Both the position numbers and the translations under genes were made by a program. The notes under the pieces are model-generated. The model did not search any database. It was not told the DNA's origin and was given only the letters and a program-made list of their open reading frames with translations. A stretch of DNA of 7,286 bases from Clostridia bacterium (GTDB taxonomy: Bacteria; Bacillota; Clostridia; Oscillospirales; CAG-272): contig CAAEBS010000072.1 in NCBI GenBank assembly GCA_900754175.1, forward strand, positions 1-7,286. Direction: 5' to 3'. This document shows positions 1-6,171 of this stretch, piece after piece. Positions within the stretch are counted from its first letter, which is position 1. Each line of letters opens with the position of its first letter.

Positions 1-120
1 AGGGCGAAGCCCGGAGTCGAACCCGGAGGGCGACCGCAGGTCGGGATCTCCAATCGGCGAGCGCACAAACCCTGTGCTCCCCCTGTAACGGTAAAACTCC
101 GGGTCAGCTATATCCCTACC
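1..120. other. Unassigned left edge with short inverted repeats
   Basis: I can support no gene here. The stretch contains three short inverted repeats: 10-17 with 96-103 (CCCGGAGT / ACTCCGGG), 31-35 with 39-43 (CGACC / GGTCG, 3-nt loop) and 63-67 with 73-77 (GCACA / TGTGC, 5-nt loop). The heptamer CCCGGAG is also directly repeated at 10-16 and 22-28. On the minus strand one piece resembles a tRNA T-arm (GGGTTCGACTCC), but no acceptor stem or anticodon arm fits around it. It may be part of an intergenic repeat, a decayed RNA gene, or a structured RNA running off the window. Confidence 0.3.
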
Positions 121-148
121 CCTTGCCCAAAAGTCTTTTGAAAGGGGT

Positions 149-184
149 CCGGGGGAAACTTTTCTCCAGAAAAGTTTCCCCCGG
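149..184. repeat. 17-bp perfect inverted repeat, possible bidirectional terminator
   Basis: Bases 149-165 and 168-184 are exact reverse complements around a 2-nt centre, with a GC-rich base (CCGGGGG) and an AT-rich top. It lies 12 bp past the stop codon of the minus-strand membrane-protein gene, so it could end that transcript. There is no clean T-run on either side: the minus-strand flank reads ACCCCTTTCAAAAGACTTTT. A second small palindrome, CAAAAG-T-CTTTTG, sits at 128-140. From memory, similar GGGGGAAACTTTT-type palindromes are common between genes in gut Clostridia, so it may be a dispersed repeat rather than a dedicated terminator. Confidence 0.6.
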
Positions 185-196
185 CTACTTTCCTCA

Positions 197-700
197 CTAC
201 CTTTTCTGATTGCCTGTGGGAGCCGGCGAGCCGCAGTAGGGGCAACGGGGCTTGTCGGCGGTATAGGTATAGGATGCGCCGCAGTACGGGCAGTCGGCTT
301 TGTATGTCTTTTGAGACAGCGGGGTGCCGTCGTTGAGAACGATATTGTCTCCGTCACGGCGATAGCCTGTCAGATACCGCTTCTGAAAACACTTGTCCAG
401 CTTGCTCCGGACGTCGTCCGGTTGCTGTGCAAGCTGTGCGGCGATATCGTCCACAGAATACAGATGCTCCTCCGTGATGGCGAGAACCACCCGCCGCAAA
501 TCGCTTTTACCGGAATAGGCGACCCACATCATGGGCGTGCCGTAAAATCCGGCAACGGTGCAGATGATCCCGATTACAAGCAAGGGCGTAATCCCATAGC
601 TGGCGCCGAAAATAATGGCGGGAATTCCCCCGACCAGTGCAAAGCTGAGCAGAATGGCAAAGATTAGGGTAACACGCAGATCTTTTTCAATGGCTTTCAT
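197..700 (-). CDS. Membrane protein with winged-helix-like segment and C-terminal zinc ribbon
   Basis: I do not recognise this 167-aa protein as a named gene. Two hydrophobic segments, about residues 9-31 and 37-62, look like a transmembrane hairpin. Residues about 66-124 then resemble a winged helix: a helix, the turn-like YSVDDIAAQLAQQPDDVRSK, then KRYLTGYRRDGDNIVLN as a possible wing. The C-terminus is a zinc ribbon with two CPYC knuckles (Cys137/Cys140 and Cys153/Cys156). A start at 724 is possible in frame and would add eight residues, but the ATG at 700 has a perfect AGGAGG four bases upstream and is preferred. It lies 69 bp after gatB on the same strand and could be the last gene of that transcript, though no functional link to tRNA amidation is evident. 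A membrane-tethered regulator or a membrane-associated rubredoxin-like zinc-ribbon protein are both possible. Confidence 0.8.
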   Translation of the reverse strand: MKAIEKDLRVTLIFAILLSFALVGGIPAIIFGASYGITPLLVIGIICTVAGFYGTPMMWVAYSGKSDLRRVVLAITEEHLYSVDDIAAQLAQQPDDVRSKLDKCFQKRYLTGYRRDGDNIVLNDGTPLSQKTYKADCPYCGASYTYTADKPRCPYCGSPAPTGNQKR

Positions 701-704
701 AATA

Positions 705-710
705 CCTCCT
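705..710 (-). promoter_or_regulatory. Shine-Dalgarno site of the membrane-protein gene
   Basis: AGGAGG followed by TATT and then the ATG at 700. This strong site decides the start against the in-frame ATG at 724, which lies upstream of it. Confidence 0.8.
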
Positions 711-725
711 GACTGAAAGCGCACA

Positions 726-755
726 GGGAAAGCCCTTGTCTGAAAAGGCTTTCCC
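726..755 (-). other. Hairpin between gatB and the membrane-protein gene
   Basis: Bases 747-755 and 726-734 form a 9-bp perfect stem (GGGAAAGCC / GGCTTTCCC), extendable by about three weaker pairs. On the minus strand it falls between the gatB stop and the next ribosome binding site. No T-run follows, so it is not a convincing intrinsic terminator. It could be an mRNA processing or stabilising structure, or a partial terminator that lowers expression of the last gene. Confidence 0.45.
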
Positions 756-769
756 CGGCGCAGTCTCTC

Positions 770-2200
770 TTATCGCTTCTGAATTTCGGCTTCTACCAGA
801 GAGGAGAGCAGAACGGGGTTGGCTCTGCCGCCCGTTTTTGCCATAACCTGACCGACGATCGCTTTTGCCGCCGCAGGCTTTCCTTTCTTGTAATCGGCAA
901 CCGATTTGGGGTTCTTGTCAATGGCGTCTGTAACCAGGGGAAGCAGAACCGATTCGTCGTTGATCTGCTCCAGTCCCTGTTCCCGGACAAACGCCACAGG
1001 ATCGCAGTCGTGCTCCCACAGCTCCTTGATGAGCTTTTTGGCGGTGGCGCTGTTGATTACGCCTTCACCGGACATGGTGGCAACGGCGGCAAGATGAGCG
1101 GCGGAAATGGGGCAGGTGAACGACTCGGTCGTAACGAGCCGCATGACCTCGGAGATCAGCATATTGGCAAGCAACTTCGGATACGCCGTGGTTGCCGCTC
1201 CCGCTTCAAAGTAATCCGCCAGGGCAAGGTCGGAGGTAATCAGCTCTCCGTCATAGGCGGACAGACCGTATTTCTCCATATAGGACGCCTTGCGCACGTC
1301 GGGCAACGTCGGGATGGAATCGGCAATTTCCGAGATCCGGGCGTCGGTGGTGACGATGGGGGGCAGGTCGGGGTCGGGGAAGTAGCGGTAGTCGTTTGCG
1401 TTTTCCTTGGAACGCATGGAATAGGTTTTGCCCGTGTCGGGGTCAAACCGGCGGGTCTCCTGAATAATGACCTCTCCCGCCTCCAGTGCTTCCACCTGCC
1501 GCTTGTATTCGTATTCGATCGCTTTGACGATAAATGCAAAGGAGTTGAGGTTCTTCATTTCGGTACGGGTGCCGAACTTGCTCTCGCCCAGCTTGCGGAC
1601 CGAAAGGTTGACGTCGCACCGCAAAGAGCCCTCGTTCATCCGGCAGTCGGACACGCCGGTGTAGAGGATAATGGCACGGAGCTTTTGCAGGTAAGCCTTG
1701 GCTTCCTCGGCGGAGCGGATGTCCGGCTCCGAAACGATTTCGATCAGCGGAACGCCGCAACGGTTGCAGTCTATCATGGTGCCGTGTACGTCGTCGTGCA
1801 CCAGCTTTCCGGCGTCCTCCTCAATGTGGATACGGGTGATGCCGATGCGCTTGGCGCCTGCCGCCGTCTCAATATCCAGCCAGCCGTGCTCGCAAAGCGG
1901 CAGGTCGTACTGGGAGATCTGATATGCCTTGGGCAGGTCGGGATAGAAGTAGTTCTTCCGGTCCTGCTTGGAAAAATGGGCAATGGTGCAGTTGGTGGCA
2001 AGTCCCGCCTTGACGGCGTATTCCACCACCTTTCCGTTCAGGGTGGGCAGGGTGCCCGGCAGACCCATGCAGACCGGACAGCACTGCGTGTTGGGGGCGG
2101 CTCCGAAATCGGTGGGGCAGGAGCAGAAGATCTTGGTTTTGGTTTTCAGCTCAACGTGGACCTCAAGACCGATGACCATTTCATAATTCTTTATCATCAT
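770..2200 (-). CDS. gatB: Aspartyl/glutamyl-tRNA(Asn/Gln) amidotransferase subunit B
   Basis: GatB is the kinase and tRNA-binding subunit of GatCAB. It activates the side chain of Asp-tRNA(Asn) or Glu-tRNA(Gln) with ATP so that ammonia from GatA can convert it to Asn or Gln. The 476 aa match full family length. Visible landmarks are the N-terminal VIGLEVHVEL, the conserved RKNYFYPDLPKAYQISQ around 81-97, IHIEEDAGKL at 124-133, PLIEIVSEPD at 151-160, EGSLRCDVN at 190-198, DYRYFPDPDLP at 270-280, and a C-terminal helical YqeY-like tRNA-binding region from about 330, ending with a conserved-looking GRANPVLL. Four cysteines (26, 28, 41, 44; Cys40 is adjacent) form the zinc-binding pattern present in some GatB proteins and absent in others such as that of Staphylococcus aureus (from memory). 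The gene starts 14 bp after gatA. AAAGGAG at 2207-2213 lies six bases before the first of two tandem ATGs, and its upstream bases overlap the gatA stop region. Confidence 0.97.
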   Translation of the reverse strand: MMIKNYEMVIGLEVHVELKTKTKIFCSCPTDFGAAPNTQCCPVCMGLPGTLPTLNGKVVEYAVKAGLATNCTIAHFSKQDRKNYFYPDLPKAYQISQYDLPLCEHGWLDIETAAGAKRIGITRIHIEEDAGKLVHDDVHGTMIDCNRCGVPLIEIVSEPDIRSAEEAKAYLQKLRAIILYTGVSDCRMNEGSLRCDVNLSVRKLGESKFGTRTEMKNLNSFAFIVKAIEYEYKRQVEALEAGEVIIQETRRFDPDTGKTYSMRSKENANDYRYFPDPDLPPIVTTDARISEIADSIPTLPDVRKASYMEKYGLSAYDGELITSDLALADYFEAGAATTAYPKLLANMLISEVMRLVTTESFTCPISAAHLAAVATMSGEGVINSATAKKLIKELWEHDCDPVAFVREQGLEQINDESVLLPLVTDAIDKNPKSVADYKKGKPAAAKAIVGQVMAKTGGRANPVLLSSLVEAEIQKR

Positions 2201-2214
2201 TTTTTGCTCCTTTC

Positions 2215-3651
2215 TTATGCGTTTTCAAAAGCGTCGGCAATGCGGTAGAGCAGAGGCTCGGAAAATTCTCTGCCGATCAGCTGCATTCCCACCGGCATAT
2301 TGTCCGCTCCCACGCCGCAGGGCAGGGAGATTGCGGGAAGTCCGGCGATATTCACCGGCACGCTGTATGCGTCGCCCATATACATTTCCAGCGGATTGCC
2401 GGATTTTTCTCCGATGCGGTACGCCACGGTGGGGGCGACCGGGGAGAGAATGGCGTTGCACTTGTCAAAAGCGGCGGTAAAGTCTGCCATCACCAGAGAG
2501 CGCACCTGAAGCGCTTTCTTGTAATAAGCGTCGTAGTAACCGGAGGACAGGGCAAAGGTTCCCAGCATGATGCGGCGCTTGACCTCGGCACCGAAGCCCT
2601 CGGTTCGGGACCGGAGGTACAGTCCGTCGATATCCTCGTAGTCGCTTGCACGGAATCCGTAGCGGACGCCGTCAAAGCGGGCAAGGTTGGAGGACGCCTC
2701 GGCGCTGGAGATGACGTAGTAAGCGGCAAGAGCGTGGTCGATCGAGGGCATGGAAACGTGGACGATCTCGGCGCCCAGCGAACGGTAGGTTTCCGCCGCC
2801 GCCAGAACGGCGTTTCTGACGTCGGGGGAGATCCCCTCGCCGAAGAACTGCTCCGGCAGACCGATGCGCATTCCCTTGACGCCAAGCCCCAGCTCGGCGG
2901 TGAAGTCGGTATAGATGCGGTTGATCGAGGTGGCGTCATGGCGGTCGTAACCGGCAATGGCATTGAGAATCATGGCGTTGTCACGGACGTTTGCCGTCAG
3001 CGGACCGATCTGGTCCAGAGAGGACGCAAAGGCGACCAGTCCGTACCGGGAAACGCTTCCGTAGGTCGGCTTCATACCGACCACGCCGCAGAAAGCGGCG
3101 GGCTGGCGGATGGAACCGCCGGTGTCTGAACCGAGGGCGTAGGGCGTTTCCTCTGCGGCAACGGCGGCGGCAGAGCCGCCGGAGCTTCCGCCCGGAACCC
3201 GGGAGAGATCACGGGGGTTATGGGTGATCTGCATTGCCGAATTTTCGGTGGAGGAGCCCATGGCGAATTCGTCCATGTTCAGCTTGCCAAGCATGACGAG
3301 TCCTGCGCCGTTCAGCTTTTCCATTACGGTTGCGTTGTAGGGCGGGATATAGTCGGCAAGCATCCGGGAGGCGCAGGTGGTGCGCACACCCTTGGTGCAG
3401 ATATTATCCTTGATAGCGCCGGGAATTCCGTCGATCGGGGACAGCAGGGTGCCTGCGGCACGCCGCTCGTCGGACGCTTTTGCGGCGGCAAGCGCTTCCC
3501 CCTCGGTGAGGGTCAGGAAAGCGCCGATCTTTTCGTCCTTTTCCCGGATGGCTTTGAGATAGGCTTCGGTCAGCTCAACCGAAGAATATTCCTGTTTGCG
3601 GAGCGCCTCGGCGTGTTCCGCCACGCTCCTGTGCGTCAACTCTGACATCAT
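2215..3651 (-). CDS. gatA: Aspartyl/glutamyl-tRNA(Asn/Gln) amidotransferase subunit A
   Basis: GatA is the glutaminase (amidase-signature) subunit that releases ammonia from glutamine and channels it to GatB. The amidase-signature triad is intact: Lys81 in PGAIKDN, the cis-serine Ser156 in PGGSSGGS, and the nucleophile Ser180 in GSDTGGSIRQP. These positions are two residues beyond the Lys79/Ser154/Ser178 that I recall for the S. aureus enzyme. The 478 aa are typical for the family, and the C-terminal PAISLPCG and PVGMQLIG blocks are present. The first ATG overlaps the TGA of the upstream aspS-gatC gene as ATGA (3651-3648), which suggests translational coupling. AAAGGAG at 3657-3663 sits five bases before it, inside the last codons of the upstream gene. 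A second ATG directly follows and would shorten the protein by one residue. Confidence 0.97.
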   Translation of the reverse strand: MMSELTHRSVAEHAEALRKQEYSSVELTEAYLKAIREKDEKIGAFLTLTEGEALAAAKASDERRAAGTLLSPIDGIPGAIKDNICTKGVRTTCASRMLADYIPPYNATVMEKLNGAGLVMLGKLNMDEFAMGSSTENSAMQITHNPRDLSRVPGGSSGGSAAAVAAEETPYALGSDTGGSIRQPAAFCGVVGMKPTYGSVSRYGLVAFASSLDQIGPLTANVRDNAMILNAIAGYDRHDATSINRIYTDFTAELGLGVKGMRIGLPEQFFGEGISPDVRNAVLAAAETYRSLGAEIVHVSMPSIDHALAAYYVISSAEASSNLARFDGVRYGFRASDYEDIDGLYLRSRTEGFGAEVKRRIMLGTFALSSGYYDAYYKKALQVRSLVMADFTAAFDKCNAILSPVAPTVAYRIGEKSGNPLEMYMGDAYSVPVNIAGLPAISLPCGVGADNMPVGMQLIGREFSEPLLYRIADAFENA

Positions 3652-5759
3652 TCGCTCTCCTTTCCGCTATCCACTACACGGGGAACGGTGATATAACCGT
3701 CGGCAGTGGTCCTGGCAGCCGCAAGCAACGACTCCCGGTCAAAATTCCGCTCGGGCACGTCTTCCCGGAACACGTTGCTCATGGGCACGATGTGAGCAGC
3801 TGCCTCCACGCCCGATGTGTCGATCTCTGACAGGCGGTCGGCAAAGGCAATGACCGAATTCATATCCGCCGCCAGCTTGGCTTTTTCGCCCTCCGGAATG
3901 CTCAGCCGGGCAAGGTAGGCGATGTTGTCCACGTCGATAGCGGGGGTTTTCTTCTTTTTGGAACCGGCGGCGTGACCGGCGGATTCCCCGGATTCTTCAA
4001 AAAGTTTGGAAAGACCGAGCACTTCAAGCTGGGACATATCCACCGGGGTGGGGGCGTCGGTCATGGGGCAGGAGGCATCCTTGATCTTCGGAAAAGCGAT
4101 GACCTCCCGGAGCGAATCGGCGCCTACCATCAGCATGACGAGCCGGTCCAGTCCGAACGCAAAGCCTGCGTGGGGCGGCGTGCCGTAGCGGAACGCATTG
4201 ACCATAAAGCCGAAGCGCTCCTGGATCTGGTCGTCGTCAAAGCCGAGGGCTTCAAACATCACGGTCTGAACCTGCCGGTCGTGGATACGGACCGAGCCGG
4301 AACCAAGCTCAATGCCGTTGAGCACGAAGTCGTATGCCTGGGCACGGACCTTTTCGGGCGCCGTCTTGAGGTACTGAATGTCCTCGGGGTAAGGCATGGT
4401 AAAGGGGTGGTGGGTCGCCACGTAGCGCTTTTCTTCCTCGGAGTATTCAAACTGCGGGAAGTCGGTCACGATCAGGAAGCGGTAGTCGTCCTTGTTGCGC
4501 AGACCCAGCATATCGCCAAGATCCAGGCGCAGTCCGCCGAGCGTGCGGCGCACGGTGGAAAGCTTGTCGGCGCAGAAGAGCACGAAGTCGCCCGGCTTTG
4601 CGTCCACAGCAGCGAGCAGAGCGTCCATTTCTTCCTTTTTAAAGTATTTGGTCAGAATCGAATAAATCTCCCCGTCCGGGCGAATAGCGATCCACGCCAT
4701 GCCTTTTGCGCCGTAGCCAAGCGCCTTGTCGGTGAGGTTTTCAATCTCGGTACGGGTAAAGTCGCTCTTGCCCCGGACGTTGATGGCACGCACCACGCCG
4801 CCCTTGTCGCACACGTTGCGGAATACGCTGAAAGAACAGGTGCGGGCAATGTCGGTAAGATCCACGATGGGAAGTCCGAAGCGCAGGTCGGGCTTGTCGG
4901 AGCCGTAGCGGTCCATTGCCTCGGTCCAGGTAATGCGGGGGAAGTCCTCACGGACGTCGATTCCCTTGACGGTGCGGAAAATGTATTTGAACAGCTTTTC
5001 CACGTGAATCAGCACGTCCTCCTGCTCCACAAACGACATTTCCATGTCTACCTGCGTGAATTCAGGCTGGCGGTCGGCACGGAGGTCCTCGTCACGGAAG
5101 CAACGGGCGATCTGATAATAGCGGTCGATGCCGCCTACCATCAGAAGCTGCTTGTAAATCTGGGGGGACTGGGGAAGCGCATAGAAACTGCCCTGATGAA
5201 CCCGGGAGGGAACCAGATAGTCCCGTGCGCCCTCGGGGGTGGATTTACAGAGCATAGGCGTTTCCACGGCAAGGAAGCCCTGGGAGTCCAGATAATCCTG
5301 CGCCGCTTTCTGCACCATGTGCCGGTAGCGGAGGTTGTCGTACATCCGGGGACGGCGAAGGTCGATAAAGCGGTATTTCAGGCGGAGATCCTCCCGGATC
5401 TGCAGGTTGTCCTCGGGAGAGAAGGGGAGCGGATCGGCGGCGGAGAGAAGCTCAATCGAGTGAGCGGCAAGCTCCACCGTGCCGGTAGCGATCTTGGGGT
5501 TGTAGGTCTCCTCGTCACGCTGGCGGATGACGCCGGACACCGAAATCACGCTCTGGGAGCGCAGACCTTCGGCAACGGCAAAATCCTCCGGGGAGAGGTT
5601 GCGGGCGTCAAACACCACCTGGAGAACGCCTTCCCGGTCCCGCAGGTCGATGAAGATCACGCCTCCCATGTCACGCTTGGTCAGGACCCAGCCACAGCAG
5701 GTCTGTTCGGTGCCTTTGTGTTCCTCACGCAAAAGTCCGCAATAAATGGTTCTTTTCAT
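3648..5759 (-). CDS. aspS-gatC: Aspartyl-tRNA synthetase fused to GatC (AspRS-GatC)
   Basis: This 703-aa protein joins two enzymes. Residues 1 to about 588 are a bacterial class IIb AspRS: an N-terminal OB-fold anticodon-binding domain (about 1-105; KRDMGGVIFIDLRDREG at 28-44), a motif 1 region with ETPMLCKSTPEGARDYLVPSR, motif 2 FRDEDLRADRQPEFTQ (221-236), a GAD insertion domain (about 285-420) and motif 3 AFGLDRLVML (534-543). A low-complexity linker (about 589-605, with GESAGHAAGSKKKK) leads into residues about 606-703, a complete GatC: AYLARLSIPEGEKAKLAADM, then HIVPMSNVFREDVP and a C-terminal DGYITVPRVV. GatC normally is a separate protein of about 95 aa that clamps GatA to GatB. There is no ATG or ribosome binding site at the junction, so this is a real in-frame fusion with no visible frameshift. 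The enzyme probably charges both tRNA-Asp and tRNA-Asn with aspartate, the second being amidated by the GatCAB encoded here. AAAGGA at 5769-5774 lies nine bases before the ATG, a somewhat long spacing. Confidence 0.95.
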   Translation of the reverse strand: MKRTIYCGLLREEHKGTEQTCCGWVLTKRDMGGVIFIDLRDREGVLQVVFDARNLSPEDFAVAEGLRSQSVISVSGVIRQRDEETYNPKIATGTVELAAHSIELLSAADPLPFSPEDNLQIREDLRLKYRFIDLRRPRMYDNLRYRHMVQKAAQDYLDSQGFLAVETPMLCKSTPEGARDYLVPSRVHQGSFYALPQSPQIYKQLLMVGGIDRYYQIARCFRDEDLRADRQPEFTQVDMEMSFVEQEDVLIHVEKLFKYIFRTVKGIDVREDFPRITWTEAMDRYGSDKPDLRFGLPIVDLTDIARTCSFSVFRNVCDKGGVVRAINVRGKSDFTRTEIENLTDKALGYGAKGMAWIAIRPDGEIYSILTKYFKKEEMDALLAAVDAKPGDFVLFCADKLSTVRRTLGGLRLDLGDMLGLRNKDDYRFLIVTDFPQFEYSEEEKRYVATHHPFTMPYPEDIQYLKTAPEKVRAQAYDFVLNGIELGSGSVRIHDRQVQTVMFEALGFDDDQIQERFGFMVNAFRYGTPPHAGFAFGLDRLVMLMVGADSLREVIAFPKIKDASCPMTDAPTPVDMSQLEVLGLSKLFEESGESAGHAAGSKKKKTPAIDVDNIAYLARLSIPEGEKAKLAADMNSVIAFADRLSEIDTSGVEAAAHIVPMSNVFREDVPERNFDRESLLAAARTTADGYITVPRVVDSGKESE

Positions 5760-5812
5760 GAAACAGATTCCTTTCTTTTAATATAGGATCCGGAAAGTTC
5801 GGAAAAGGGAAT

Positions 5813-5849
5813 AAAAAAAGCCTCCTCCCGAACAGGATCGGGACGAAGC
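5813..5849 (-). terminator. Intrinsic terminator of the T-box leader
   Basis: On the minus strand GCTTCGTCCCGA (5849-5838) pairs with TCGGGAGGAGGC (5831-5820) around a 6-nt loop, with a single G-G mismatch, followed at once by seven T (5819-5813). It lies just after the T-box antiterminator, the usual layout for a leader in which uncharged tRNA prevents terminator formation. Confidence 0.92.
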
Positions 5850-5855
5850 AAAACT

Positions 5856-5870
5856 CCGTGGTGCCACCCA
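5856..5870 (-). promoter_or_regulatory. T-box antiterminator sequence
   Basis: The minus strand reads TGGGTGGCACCACGG, matching the T-box consensus GGGTGGNACCRCG. The bulge UGGC (5866-5863) would pair with a tRNA 3' end of GCCA, so it expects discriminator base G73. Bacterial tRNA-Asn, tRNA-Glu and tRNA-Asp usually carry G73, so this base fits the Asn/Glu specifier without separating the candidates. Confidence 0.93.
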
Positions 5871-5985
5871 ATGTGACCCGTTTCCGGGTCTCTCACAGAA
5901 TACGCATGATATTCTCCGGCGATAACGCACCGCTGCGTCCGTGCCTACTGAGGGAGGATCCCCGTTTGGGCGGAGGCTCCGGGAT

Positions 5986-5989
5986 GTTC
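5986..5989 (-). promoter_or_regulatory. T-box specifier, AAC (Asn) overlapping GAA (Glu)
   Basis: The specifier loop reads GAA-G-AAC-A on the minus strand. In the glyQS leaders I recall, the pattern is GAA, one base, the codon, then a purine (GAA-A-GGC-A). By that alignment the codon here is AAC (5988-5986), matching tRNA-Asn. Shifting by one base gives GAA (5989-5987), a Glu codon. There is no GAC or GAU codon for Asp in the loop, although the first gene encodes an AspRS. Confidence 0.8.
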
Positions 5990-6100
5990 TTCGGCAACGG
6001 ATCCGGACCGCAATTCCAGCAATCTGCGGCTCTCTGTTCCTACCACCGTGCGTACTCTTCCCATCACAGCCTTTGATGGATTATGGATATCAGTATTTGC

Positions 6101-6129
6101 ATTATACCACGCTTTTATGCCTCTGTCAA
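6101..6129 (-). promoter_or_regulatory. Sigma-A promoter of the T-box/aspS-gatC operon
   Basis: TTGACA (6129-6124) and TATAAT (6106-6101) are both exact consensus with a 17-bp spacer. The spacer ends in TGG before the -10, giving an extended -10 (TGnTATAAT). Transcription would start near 6094. Such a strong promoter fits an operon whose output is set mainly by the downstream riboswitch. Confidence 0.93.
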
Positions 6130-6132
6130 GGG

Positions 6133-6147
6133 ATTTTTTGAAAAAAT
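6133..6147. repeat. AT-rich palindrome between the divergent promoters
   Basis: ATTTTTT-G-AAAAAAT is a perfect 7+1+7 inverted repeat in the 42-bp gap between the two -35 boxes. It lies directly upstream of the minus-strand promoter and about 25 bp upstream of the plus-strand -35. It may act as an UP element or bent A-tract DNA, or as a binding site for a regulator; the sequence alone does not decide. Confidence 0.5.
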
Positions 6148-6171
6148 TTACCGGCACTGCCTGAAACCGCC

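Larger units (their letters stand above)
5760..6094 (-). ncRNA. T-box riboswitch leader of the aspS-gatC-gatA-gatB operon
   Basis: The untranslated leader of about 335 nt carries the hallmarks of a T-box riboswitch, which reads uncharged tRNA and then permits transcription. The base of Stem I pairs 6072-6068 (AGGCT) with 5978-5974 (AGCCT), followed by a k-turn-like element (GUGAUG / GGAG), a short GGGA/UCCC helix and the specifier loop with its loop E strands (AGUA at 6056-6053, GAA at 5992-5990). The distal part contains the AGAGAGCCGC block (about 6034-6025). Stem III is a 6-bp GACCCG/CGGGUC hairpin with a GAAA loop (5890-5875). The conserved T-box sequence and a terminator follow. The 5' end is inferred from the promoter, not observed. 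No other gene lies in this 480-bp spacer. Confidence 0.95.

Noticed and set aside
1..115. A tRNA gene on the minus strand, suggested by GGGTTCGACTCC near the left edge
   Set aside because: The T-stem would contain a G-G mismatch, no acceptor stem pairs at the right distance, and no anticodon arm can be placed.
726..755. Rho-independent terminator after gatB
   Set aside because: The stem is good, but no T-run follows and the next gene's AGGAGG comes 16 bases later, so termination here is not supported.
1010..2248. A 412-codon open frame on the plus strand opposite gatB
   Set aside because: It is the antisense shadow of a full-length, motif-complete GatB, and its Gly/Val/Arg-rich translation has no domain.
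3945..3996. AspRS-GatC join as an artefact of a sequencing frameshift
   Set aside because: The linker keeps one frame, the longest homopolymer is five A, and no GatC start codon or ribosome binding site remains, as would be expected if two genes had been merged by an error.
3972..5786. A 604-codon open frame on the plus strand opposite aspS-gatC
   Set aside because: It is antisense to an unmistakable AspRS with all class II motifs. Its length follows from the GC-rich codon pattern of the real gene, and its translation shows no recognisable domain.
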